Positions 1 through 6,989 of a DNA stretch of 6,989 bases are shown one piece after another; the first letter of the stretch is position 1; each line of letters begins with the position of its first letter. A program made the position numbers and the translations under genes. This stretch comes from Archaeoglobales archaeon. Its GTDB lineage: Archaea > Halobacteriota > Archaeoglobi > Archaeoglobales > Archaeoglobaceae. The stretch is from positions 1 through 6,989 of the forward strand of contig QMZF01000047.1 of assembly GCA_003663055.1 (NCBI GenBank), given 5' to 3'. Below the pieces are notes generated by a model that ran no database searches, was not told where the DNA came from, and was given only the letters and a program-made list of their open reading frames with translations.

Positions 1-213
1 AGCCGAATACTCCGGCTTGAGCTTGATATAAGCCTTCTTTTCACCTTTCGGCGTTATGAGGGTGTTAACCTTCTCAACCTTAACTCCAAACTTCTTTTCA
101 ATTTCTCTGGCTATCTGGGGCTTTCTGGCCCTAATATCCACTATTGCTGTTAGAATGTTCTTCTCAAGTTCAGCTGTCGTTTTTTCTGTAACGACGAAAC
201 ACTTGATCAGCAT
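1..213 (-). CDS. rpl23: Large ribosomal subunit protein uL23 (L23), partial: N-terminal 71 codons
   Basis: This is uL23, which sits at the polypeptide exit tunnel of the 50S subunit, binds 23S rRNA and docks signal recognition particle and chaperones. The gene starts at ATG 213 and reads in frame to the window edge, so the C-terminal part lies outside. The visible protein begins [19 protein letters not shown] and continues through the typical archaeal core: the conserved VTEKT segment near residues 8-12, the [20 protein letters not shown] helix-strand region (31-50) and the [15 protein letters not shown] strand (51-65). Archaeal uL23 is only about 80-90 residues, so most of it is present. The start overlaps the end of the uL4 gene by 7 nt (ATGCTGA), and a G-rich ribosome binding site (about 216-225) lies just upstream inside uL4, which implies coupled translation. 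Gene order and sequence agree, so the identification is firm. Confidence 0.95.
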   Translation of the reverse strand, partial: MLIKCFVVTEKTTAELEKNILTAIVDIRARKPQIAREIEKKFGVKVEKVNTLITPKGEKKAYIKLKPEYSA

Positions 214-965
214 AACCACCCCTCCAAATGGCTTAAGGCGGATTTCGTCCATACAGTAAGCCTTCCAGCGTGGCAGCCGGGAGCAAGCAGTTCAACGTTC
301 AAATCCTTGGCAAGAACAACGTCAACACCCGGCAGATTTCTCGCAGCCTTAATGGCATTGCAAGGCTTAGAAACGACAACAAGAACGCTTTTCTTTCCAA
401 TGTAGCGCCTGCCTCTCATTTTTCCCTTGCCAGCTCTGACACGTTTTCTTTCTGCAGCTCTGAGCACATCGCCGTAAACGCCTATCGCTTTGAAGACTTC
501 GGCAACGTCCTTCGTTCTTGTCAAGTCCTCGAAGTCGTCGACAACCACCTTCGGCAATGCTCCCTCGAAAACGTGATTTCTCTGCGTTACTATCTCTGCT
601 ACAGCCGTTGCAGCAATTGCAGAACGTAAAGCCTTTCTCATCTCCTTTTTGTTTATCTTCTCATCCCAAATCTTCTGAACCTTTGGAGGATGAGCTCTTC
701 TACCTTTAACTGCCTGCGGAACCTTTACCGCTCTTCTGCCAGTTTTAAGCCTTGGAACCCTTGCAACTCCATGGCCTGGCCCCCAGTTCTCCGCTGCGTA
801 ATTCGTGCCGGAAAGTGGGTTGGGGCCGTAGGGCTGCCTGCGGTGGCTCTGGATAGCGTGAACTGCCTTCCTGATTATATCTGGCCTGTACTCTTCCTTA
901 AATACAGCAGGCAGCTCGATTTCCTCAACAACTTTGCCTTCAAGGCTGAGTACTTCTGCCTTCAT
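207..965 (-). CDS. rpl4: Large ribosomal subunit protein uL4 (archaeal L4/L1e)
   Basis: This is uL4, a 23S rRNA-binding protein whose long loop lines the exit tunnel. The protein has about 252 residues, normal for archaea. Numbered from the upstream Met, the basic tunnel loop lies at about 42-100 and includes [29 protein letters not shown] and [10 protein letters not shown]. The globular alpha/beta domain follows and ends with [20 protein letters not shown]. Two in-frame ATGs exist, at 971 and 965. I chose 965 because a GGAG-type Shine-Dalgarno (972-975) sits 6 nt before it but directly abuts the ATG at 971. Starting at 971 would add only Met-Lys and give the classic ATGA overlap with the uL3 stop, so that start cannot be excluded. 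The gene is followed by uL23, as in the archaeal S10 operon. The family call is secure; the exact start is not. Confidence 0.95.
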   Translation of the reverse strand: MKAEVLSLEGKVVEEIELPAVFKEEYRPDIIRKAVHAIQSHRRQPYGPNPLSGTNYAAENWGPGHGVARVPRLKTGRRAVKVPQAVKGRRAHPPKVQKIWDEKINKKEMRKALRSAIAATAVAEIVTQRNHVFEGALPKVVVDDFEDLTRTKDVAEVFKAIGVYGDVLRAAERKRVRAGKGKMRGRRYIGKKSVLVVVSKPCNAIKAARNLPGVDVVLAKDLNVELLAPGCHAGRLTVWTKSALSHLEGWLC

Positions 966-967
966 TT

Positions 968-1957
968 TCATCTCCCCTGCTTTGACGTTGTACTGACGTA
1001 TATAAGATTAATTCCGTCAAATTCAGCTTCAGGCGGCCTTATTGCATCTCTCATCCTCACAAGCCTTTTAACGCTGCCAGGAACACTTCCCGACACAAGC
1101 ACGTACTCGTTTCTTACAATACCGTAGTGCAAGAAGCCGCCGTTTGGAGTAATTTCGCTTCCATCTTCGCCGATCTTAATGATACGCTTGTTGTATTCGG
1201 TGCGCTGGTGGAATCCCATCTGACCTGCCTGGGGAACCGTCCAGCGCACTCTGTGGGGGTTCCACGGGCCAAGACAGCCGACTCTTCTTGCTTTGCTGCT
1301 TCTTGCATGCTTCGCATCGAGCGTTATGACGCCCCACCTCTTCACCGGGCCTTGGAAGCCCTTACCCTTCGTTATGGACAGCACGTCGATTATTGCACCT
1401 TCGCTAAACACCTCAGAGATGCGAATTTCTTTGCCGAGCTTTTCTATAGCGTATTCCAAAGCTGAGCTTACGTCTCCACCAACTTTATGCTCCATTACAT
1501 CGGGAACCTTCTTTGGCAATCCGCTAATCTTGTAAGGCTGGGTATACGTGACTACGCGAACTTCAGCAGCATCCTCAATCTTTCTGAGCTTCTCAACATC
1601 CGGAGACTTCTTTGGTAGCTGAACTCTCCTTGCTAAGAAATCGTCGAGATTGTCACTCCAAACCTCTCCAGCTATCTGCAGGCCGTAGGGCGTTTTCCTG
1701 TACACCCTAATACCCGCTACCTTCATGGGCGGGGTTTCGATAACCGTGACCGGAACTACTATCTCCTCCCCATACGTTAGAGAGTTTTTCCTGTCGTCTA
1801 CCATTACCACATGCGTCATACCGGCCTTATAGCCGGCAAATCCGAGCAGCCTTGTTTCGCTGCATTCGGGCCAAGCCCTTATCCTTGGGACGATACTGCT
1901 GGCTCTCTTGCGAGGCGAAAATCCAAGCGATCCCCTTCTTGGCCTGTGTTCCTTCAT
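968..1957 (-). CDS. rpl3: Large ribosomal subunit protein uL3 (archaeal L3)
   Basis: This is uL3, an early-assembly 50S protein whose extensions reach toward the peptidyl transferase centre. It is 329 residues, the usual archaeal/eukaryotic length. The N-terminus has the archaeal signature HRPRRGSLGFSPRKRA (4-19). The conserved core TKGKGFQGPVKRWG lies at 196-209, followed by a basic stretch with HARSSKARRVGCLGPWNP (217-234) and VPQAGQMGFHQRTEYNKRI (241-259), the region that projects to the catalytic centre. The C-terminus, ending STTSKQGR, is typical of the family. The ATG at 1957 is the natural start: it lies one base after the stop of the upstream methyltransferase gene, with an AAGGTGGT ribosome binding site inside that gene's end (about 1963-1970) at good spacing. 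It is co-transcribed with uL4 and uL23. No anomalies were seen. Confidence 0.97.
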   Translation of the reverse strand: MKEHRPRRGSLGFSPRKRASSIVPRIRAWPECSETRLLGFAGYKAGMTHVVMVDDRKNSLTYGEEIVVPVTVIETPPMKVAGIRVYRKTPYGLQIAGEVWSDNLDDFLARRVQLPKKSPDVEKLRKIEDAAEVRVVTYTQPYKISGLPKKVPDVMEHKVGGDVSSALEYAIEKLGKEIRISEVFSEGAIIDVLSITKGKGFQGPVKRWGVITLDAKHARSSKARRVGCLGPWNPHRVRWTVPQAGQMGFHQRTEYNKRIIKIGEDGSEITPNGGFLHYGIVRNEYVLVSGSVPGSVKRLVRMRDAIRPPEAEFDGINLIYVSTTSKQGR

Positions 1958-1958
1958 T

Positions 1959-2732
1959 TCATACCACCTTTAGGAAATTTATTATCGCCAAGCTTGCGAT
2001 TACAGCCTCTTCAAGCCTTACCGTTTCGACACCCTGCTCGGGCACGAGATTCCAACATTTCAGATGGCCGATTTTTACGCCGAGCCTTTCGGCAATTTCG
2101 TGAACGCCCTCTTCTGGGCTGCCAAACACGAGCGTAGGGCTTTTAAGCGACATAATTTCTTCAACGCTTGGCGTAGAGCACCTTCTTGACGTTACCACCA
2201 CGTCTTCTCTTTGGAGCAAATCTTTGAGTTCTGCTTTTCTTACTTTATACCCCCAGTATTCCGCGGGTTTGCTTTCTTCCACCACCAACGGTTTCTTCGA
2301 ACAGACCCTGACGGTCACGCGGGCCCCGCTTTTGATGTTGCATGCCTTCTTAAGCAGGGCCAGGGCCTTTACGCCTACATCGACCCACGCAGTGCCGTCA
2401 GGACCAACCTTCCTAACGAGTCCTTCCCTTACTTCACCGATTTTTAAATCTTTCGGCCTGTGGGATGGTATGCGGAGCGGTGGCAAAACACCTACGTATC
2501 TTAAGCTTGATTTGATGGGTATTAAGTACTTTCTAAGGTATTGTGGAGTTTCGAGGTATTCGAGCACGTCTGCAATAAAATCGGATTCGTCTAGCTTCGG
2601 ATCGCGGTATATTACTATCTCACTCACTCTGAAAACAGCTGCAGCTCTCGCTATCTGTCCCACTTTGTAAGTCTTAATCTTCTCATCCCTCTCGTTTATC
2701 AGAGCCGATGACGGAATCGCTATTGAGACCAC
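1959..2732 (-). CDS. SPOUT-class RNA methyltransferase (archaeal L3-operon leader; uridine-N3 methyltransferase family)
   Basis: This 257-residue protein matches the archaeal SPOUT family (Pfam Methyltrn_RNA_3, formerly DUF171) usually encoded just before the L3 gene; the human relative is SPOUT1/CENP-32. The family is thought to transfer a methyl group from S-adenosylmethionine to N3 of an rRNA uridine; the specific target here is inference. Visible parts are an N-terminal half-knot (SIAIPSSALI, 3-12, then QIARAAAVFRVSEIVIY, 26-42), the conserved TPQYLRKYLIP (62-72), an inserted OB-like domain (about 100-150, with EGLVRKVGPDGTAWVDVG at 103-120), and the C-terminal knot with LVFGSPEEGV (201-210) and WNLVPEQGVETVRLEEA (227-243), the expected cofactor-binding loops. 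The start is GTG at 2732. No better ATG exists, and a TATA box lies 26 nt upstream, which suggests a leaderless message. It is the first gene of the ribosomal operon, one base before uL3. Confidence 0.88.
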   Translation of the reverse strand: MVSIAIPSSALINERDEKIKTYKVGQIARAAAVFRVSEIVIYRDPKLDESDFIADVLEYLETPQYLRKYLIPIKSSLRYVGVLPPLRIPSHRPKDLKIGEVREGLVRKVGPDGTAWVDVGVKALALLKKACNIKSGARVTVRVCSKKPLVVEESKPAEYWGYKVRKAELKDLLQREDVVVTSRRCSTPSVEEIMSLKSPTLVFGSPEEGVHEIAERLGVKIGHLKCWNLVPEQGVETVRLEEAVIASLAIINFLKVV

Positions 2733-2752
2733 TGATGATCTTTCTAACCTGT

Positions 2753-2764
2753 GTGTATAAATTC
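2753..2764 (-). promoter_or_regulatory. TATA box of the SPOUT-uL3-uL4-uL23 operon
   Basis: Reading the minus strand, GAATTTATACAC occupies 2764-2753, with a purine-rich possible BRE (AAAGAA) overlapping its upstream side. The first A after the T run (2758) is 26 nt from the GTG start at 2732, the usual archaeal TATA-to-start-site distance. Transcription would therefore begin at or next to the start codon. There is no Shine-Dalgarno at proper spacing; the nearest AGGT is about 20 nt upstream. The motif is seen directly; its use is inferred. Confidence 0.6.
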
Positions 2765-2825
2765 TTTGAAGTTTAGTATAAAGTCAAAATAACCTACGTT
2801 TTCCCTAGAGGAGTTTTCAAATATC

Positions 2826-3035
2826 TCACTTTATTCTACTTTCTAACTCAGCCACAAATTCTTCTGGATTTTCAGGACTTATCACAATTCTCTTACAACT
2901 TATTAAAACGAGTTCTTTTCTTCTTTTTGCATACATCTTTACGGAATCAATATGTCTGAGGTGGAAATAGCCGTATTCATAGATTTCTACTATAAAAGAA
3001 ACTGGAAGTTGCATTGCATCCAAATGCACATTCAT
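2826..3035 (-). pseudogene. Fragment of a PH-domain-like protein, probable 5'-truncated relic
   Basis: The 69-codon open frame starts at ATG 3035, with an in-frame TAG only a few codons upstream (3045-3047). Its C-terminal half, with KMYAKRRKELVLISCKRIV (33-51) and ISPENPEEFVAELESRI (52-68), reads like the last strands and helix of bacterial/archaeal PH-domain proteins (bPH type), where ISPENPEEF is a recurrent ending. Those proteins are normally 120-170 residues with N-terminal membrane segments, and both the membrane part and the first half of the domain are missing. About 80 nt separate it from the next gene's start, too little to hold the rest, and I could not find the lost part in other frames. 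No good ribosome binding site precedes the ATG. I read it as a remnant left by a deletion. A genuine small protein is possible but less likely. The family assignment rests on short motif memory. Confidence 0.5.
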
Positions 3036-3083
3036 GACTGGACGCTAGGATCTTAAAGGCAAAGAAGATCTCCCCTCAAAAAC

Positions 3084-3095
3084 CTTTTTATAATG
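3084..3095 (+). promoter_or_regulatory. TATA box of the KaiC-like gene pair
   Basis: CTTTTTATAATG is a good archaeal TATA box. The first A after the T run (3090) is 26 nt from the ATG at 3116. A GAGGT ribosome binding site (3107-3111) also lies 4 nt before this ATG. If transcription starts exactly 26 nt from the box, that site would not be in the message, so the true start point may lie a little upstream. The box is seen; its function is inferred. Confidence 0.6.
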
Positions 3096-3115
3096 ATAAA
3101 TATAAAGAGGTATTG

Positions 3116-3892
3116 ATGATCAACATTCCCACAGGCATAGAGTTCTTTGACAAGCAGATTGGTGGAGGCCTGTATCCCGGAACTGTTTTTCTTGTAGAAG
3201 AAGTAGGAGCTGGAGGAAGAGAGTTTGCACTCACCTCCGTTTGTAAGAATGCAAATGCCGATAACCCGAGTGAGGTCATGTACATATCAATCTCATCATC
3301 TCCCGAAGAAGTCAAGAGGGACATACGCCTCACATTTCCCCATGCAAAGCTCGATGACGTACTCGAATCTATAAAAATAAGGAGTTTTGCCGAGGTTTAT
3401 TTCAGCAAAAGTATAATTCCCCTATCGTGGGTATCGGAGAAAAAACCCAGCCTGAAGTCCTTAAGAGAGGGGGAAAAAGATATTCTCTCAGAACTCGTTG
3501 GAGTGTTGGACGAAGCAAAAGAGGGTAGCCTAGTCTTCCTTGACTCCCTAAGCGATCTTGTAAGGCTAACGAGGACCAGAATAAGCTGGAGCGACCTTGT
3601 GGATTTTGCAAAAGGACTTAGAAAACTAAGCGTAAAGAGAAACATACTCCTGCTGTCCCTCTTAACGAAGGATATGGTTGAGAAGAGCTATGAAGAGGAA
3701 CTCCTCGACCAAGCCGATGGTGTCTTGATCTTTGAGTGGGAAGCGGAGAGAGAAGCTATAACAAGGTGGATGTACATAAGAAAACTCCTCGGGATTTTGC
3801 CCCTTCTCGAAAAGGATAAAATAGCAAAATACAACGTTAGAATTGATCCCGTAGAAGGATTTACGATATCGAGGTTTGTTAGGGTAATATGA
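3116..3892 (+). CDS. KaiC/RadA-like RecA-superfamily protein with degenerate ATP-binding site
   Basis: This 258-residue single-domain RecA-fold protein is related to archaeal KaiC-like ATPases. The N-terminus INIPTGIEFFDKQIGGGLYPG (2-22) is the standard KaiC lead-in. At the P-loop position it has EEVGAGGREF (28-37): the GK(T/S) is replaced by GRE, so the lysine that grips ATP is gone. Where active KaiC proteins have FEES, this one has ISSS (59-62), lacking the catalytic Glu pair. The Walker B strand GSLVFLDSLSDL (137-148, Asp143) survives. Similar AGGREF-type P-loops occur, as I recall, in some archaeal RecA-like families, so this is probably a conserved non-catalytic form rather than a fresh mutation. 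A TTG at 3113 directly precedes the ATG; I chose ATG 3116, 4 nt after GAGGT. An active paralogue follows 32 nt downstream, suggesting a catalytic/regulatory pair. Its biological role is unknown. Confidence 0.85.
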   Translation: MINIPTGIEFFDKQIGGGLYPGTVFLVEEVGAGGREFALTSVCKNANADNPSEVMYISISSSPEEVKRDIRLTFPHAKLDDVLESIKIRSFAEVYFSKSIIPLSWVSEKKPSLKSLREGEKDILSELVGVLDEAKEGSLVFLDSLSDLVRLTRTRISWSDLVDFAKGLRKLSVKRNILLLSLLTKDMVEKSYEEELLDQADGVLIFEWEAEREAITRWMYIRKLLGILPLLEKDKIAKYNVRIDPVEGFTISRFVRVI

Positions 3893-3924
3893 TGTAGTTG
3901 CGGTACGAGGGATGAGGTGAAAGT

Positions 3925-4611
3925 ATGGAGTTTTTACCTACCGGTATAGAGGGACTCGACAAACTACTCGGTGGTGGAATACCAAAGGGGCACATAGTTG
4001 CTGTTATAGGCTCATACGGAACGGGGAAAACAACTTTAGGTTTGCACTTCATATATGAAGGACTGAAAAACGATGAAACCTGCATAATAATAAGCTTCGA
4101 TGAAGATGAGCGGAGCATAGTGGAAAGTGCCAAAAGCTTCGGCATGGATTTGGGTAGATACAGTCACAGCCTCGAAATCACAAGGCTTGAAGCTGCCGAA
4201 GTTAAAGAGTCGATGAGAAAGATAAAGAGCGATCTTCCAGAAGTTATCAAGAGTTTGCATGCCAGCAGAATACTGATAGATTCGATAAGCGTTTTTGAAA
4301 CACTTTTTAGCGAAACCGAGAGATATAGGGCATTAGCAACTTTAAGAGACATTCTAAAGACTGCAGGGGTAACGGCACTTATTACGAGCGAAGCTGACAA
4401 AAGCAATCCCACAACCTCGAAATACGGGCTGTTGGAGTACATCTGCGATGGAGCCATATGCCTGAAGTACATAAGGGAGAGTCAGCTCGAGGAGCCGAAA
4501 CTCGGGCTTGAAGTTGTTAAAATGAGAAGGGTGAAACACTCAAGAAAGCCGAAGCCCTACAGTATAACGGAAAGAGGAATAGAGGTCTTCGAAAGGGAGG
4601 AAATCTTTTAA
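3925..4611 (+). CDS. KaiC-domain RecA-superfamily ATPase (intact P-loop)
   Basis: This 228-residue single KaiC domain appears competent for ATP hydrolysis. It starts MEFLPTGIEGLDKLLGGGIP and has a canonical Walker A, GSYGTGKTT (29-37, Lys35), a Walker B, RILIDSISVF (115-124, Asp119), and an acidic cluster DEDER (59-63) where KaiC proteins carry the catalytic glutamates. The C-terminal KMRRVKHSRKPKPYSITERG resembles the KaiC segment that contacts the neighbouring subunit's nucleotide, so it probably forms a ring or filament. There are no KaiC-type tandem domains, no HTH and no membrane segment. The start is ATG 3925, 4 nt after a clean GAGGTGA. It lies 32 nt after the degenerate paralogue on the same strand, so the two are likely one operon and may form a mixed complex. 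Members of this class act in signalling, motility (ArlH) or DNA repair, and nothing in the neighbourhood chooses among these. Confidence 0.9.
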   Translation: MEFLPTGIEGLDKLLGGGIPKGHIVAVIGSYGTGKTTLGLHFIYEGLKNDETCIIISFDEDERSIVESAKSFGMDLGRYSHSLEITRLEAAEVKESMRKIKSDLPEVIKSLHASRILIDSISVFETLFSETERYRALATLRDILKTAGVTALITSEADKSNPTTSKYGLLEYICDGAICLKYIRESQLEEPKLGLEVVKMRRVKHSRKPKPYSITERGIEVFEREEIF

Positions 4612-4616
4612 CTTTT
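4606..4616 (+). terminator. Possible weak oligo-T terminator after the KaiC-like pair
   Basis: Two T4 runs (4606-4609 and 4613-4616) straddle the stop codon of the second KaiC-like gene. Archaeal RNA polymerase can terminate on T runs without a hairpin. The runs are short, so efficiency is uncertain. Confidence 0.3.
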
Positions 4617-4633
4617 GTGTAATTAATTAAATT

Positions 4634-4650
4634 AAAAGTAAAAAATAAAA
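4634..4650 (-). terminator. Oligo-T terminator of the pyrB-pyrI operon
   Basis: Immediately after the pyrI stop, the minus strand reads TTTT, A, TTTTTT, AC, TTTT across 4650-4634. These are tandem T runs without a hairpin, the typical archaeal intrinsic terminator. It lies in the 39-nt gap between convergent genes, where it would stop read-through into the opposite unit. Confidence 0.6.
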
Positions 4651-6056
<1,406 letters not shown>

Positions 6057-6082
6057 TTACTGATTATTTTAATATTTCTCTA

Positions 6083-6989
6083 AATGTAGCCAAAAAAGCA
6101 GTCACAAAACTATTCACAAAAAACAGCCTGTAACTCAGCTTTCAAGAATGTTAGAACGTTCTGGCGTTTTGAATTGCAAAATCTCTTGAGATGCTTAAGT
6201 CAATGGTCAAGAACAAGTAAAAGTATCAAATCTCTTTCTGCACGTTCGAACATCTTTTGAGGAAGATCAAATTTTTTGGTGTGTAACAACAAAGGTGGAT
6301 TTTAAGGGGATTCAATCCGCTTGTGCCAAGCTAAAAGCGAAATACAGCAACAACTTTAACATAGATGCTTGTCGTCACAGGAAGAGAACGATCGTAACTT
6401 TGCTTGGAAAAGTAAATCTTAAACTTGGTAAGGGGTAAAGTTAAGTACGGTAAACCATACATTCAGAATTCAAAGAAACCAGAGAATGCAGAAGAGATTC
6501 TAAAAAAAGAGTAGATGATTGCTTATCAAATGTTAAGAATCCTGTTATAGAATTTCTTGATGAGAGTGCTATTCAGCTAAATCCGAATAAGAGAAGGGTT
6601 ATAAACACACCAATTGTTAAATACAAAGGAAAGAAGAAATCAAAGTCAATCTTTGGCTTCATTGCTTTGAATGGGAACGATGTAGTAATGCTCTCAGATT
6701 TGCAATCAGACGATATGATTGATTTTCTTGAAGTCATAAGAAAGCAGAATCCAGATAGGCTATTTGTGCATCGTATATAATGCAAGAATTCACCATGCAA
6801 AAGCTGTTAAAATAAGAGCAGAAGAACTTAACATCTACTTCATCTATTTGCCTCCTTATTCACCCGATTTAAATCCAATTGAATTTGGTTGGGAAGATTT
6901 GAGGGGAGCTGAGCGGTATTGTTGATTTTTGATGAGATGATTGAGAGAAGTGAGAGCATAGCGCTAGAGCTATTTGGTGAGAGAAAGTA
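6083..6989 (+). pseudogene. Decayed IS630-family (DDE) transposase, runs off window end
   Basis: The pieces of an IS630-type transposase can be read in order but in different frames. From 6440 come VKYGKPYIQNSKKPENAEEI and a break at an A7 run (6502-6508). Then comes FLDESAIQLN with the first catalytic Asp, and KSIFGFIALNGNDVVML, to a stop at 6778-6780. From about 6773 a second frame gives VYNARIHHAKAVKIRAEEL and YLPPYSPDLNPIEFGWEDL, holding the final Glu of the DDE triad. Two further frame changes follow before FDEMIERSESIALELFGERK at the window edge. The second catalytic Asp (normally DNARIHHAK) is Tyr here. Upstream, 6226-6282 reads KYQISFCTFEHLLRKIKFFG, which fits the segment before KYGKPY. 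Weak helix-turn-helix-like text (VTQLSRMLERSGV, from about 6130) may be the N-terminus, but much of that domain is missing. The left edge is approximate and no terminal repeats were found. It cannot encode an active enzyme. Confidence 0.85.
6286..6438 (+). other. Unexplained ~150-bp stretch inside the transposase relic, open in one frame
   Basis: The transposase text before this stretch (ending near 6282) and after it (from about 6437-6440) would join directly, but these bases do not translate into IS630 sequence in any frame. One plus frame stays open from 6199 to the TAA at 6436-6438 (79 codons, no ATG) and, in this part, reads with pieces such as DFKGIQSACAKLKAKYSNN and ACRHRKRTIVTLLGK. 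I recognise no family. No clear flanking repeat was found. It may be an insertion, a rearranged fragment of another gene, or badly decayed transposase. The boundaries are estimates. Confidence 0.35.

Noticed and set aside
270..1127. Plus-strand open frames of 119 and 145 codons opposite uL4 and the end of uL3
   Set aside because: They lie antisense to strongly conserved ribosomal genes, show no recognisable motifs, and reflect codon bias of the true strand.
1811..2670. Plus-strand open frames of 78-148 codons opposite the uL3 start and the methyltransferase
   Set aside because: These are shadows of the minus-strand genes; composition and motifs favour the minus strand.
2731..2738. TGATGA resembling a C box of a C/D guide RNA beside the methyltransferase start
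   Set aside because: No matching D box, C'/D' pair or terminal stem at suitable spacing, and it coincides with the operon's start region.
4621..4634. Palindromic AATTAATTAAATT between convergent genes as a possible operator
   Set aside because: Low-complexity A/T sequence in a terminator gap gives no support for a protein-binding site.
6292..6330. GGGGATTCAATCC followed by TGTGCCA, resembling a tRNA T-arm and CCA end
   Set aside because: The stem does not pair beyond two bases, and no acceptor, D or anticodon arm can be built upstream.
6573..6800. Minus-strand 75-codon open frame
   Set aside because: It lies opposite recognisable transposase text with the DES and GFIALNG motifs, so it is an antisense shadow.

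Overview
The window looks like a chromosomal segment of a thermophilic euryarchaeon. I favour an Archaeoglobales-type genome (Archaeoglobus or a close relative), but this rests on protein style only. The archaeal evidence is an archaeal S10-type ribosomal operon led by a SPOUT methyltransferase gene, archaeal L3/L4/L23 sequences, a pyrB-pyrI pair, KaiC/RadA-like ATPases, TATA boxes at about -26, frequent AGG/AGA/ATA codons, and an IS630-type transposase relic of the kind seen in archaeal genomes.

Layout. Bases 1-2732 (minus strand) hold the start of a ribosomal protein operon, read right to left: SPOUT RNA methyltransferase, uL3, uL4, uL23. The last is cut by the window edge. The genes are packed with 1-nt gaps or 4-7 nt overlaps. 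Bases 2733-3115 are intergenic and hold the operon promoter, a 69-codon remnant resembling a bacterial-type PH domain (minus), and the promoter of the next unit. Bases 3116-4611 (plus) hold two RecA/KaiC-like proteins: the first has lost the P-loop lysine and the catalytic glutamates, while the second keeps both a P-loop and Walker B. Bases 4612-4650 are a short A/T-rich gap between convergent units. Bases 4651-6017 (minus) encode aspartate carbamoyltransferase as pyrB followed by pyrI, overlapping by ATGA. Bases 6048-6989 contain no intact gene. They hold a heavily decayed IS630-family transposase on the plus strand that runs out of the window. It carries several frameshifts, a catalytic Asp-to-Tyr change, and a stretch of about 150 bp that does not fit the transposase.

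How it fits together. The window is mostly housekeeping: ribosome assembly and rRNA modification, and the first committed step of pyrimidine synthesis. The most interesting parts are the paired dead/active KaiC-like ATPases, a shared promoter geometry that suggests leaderless transcripts for all three transcription units, and the internal structure of the IS relic. I see no CRISPR array, tRNA, rRNA or obvious defence system.
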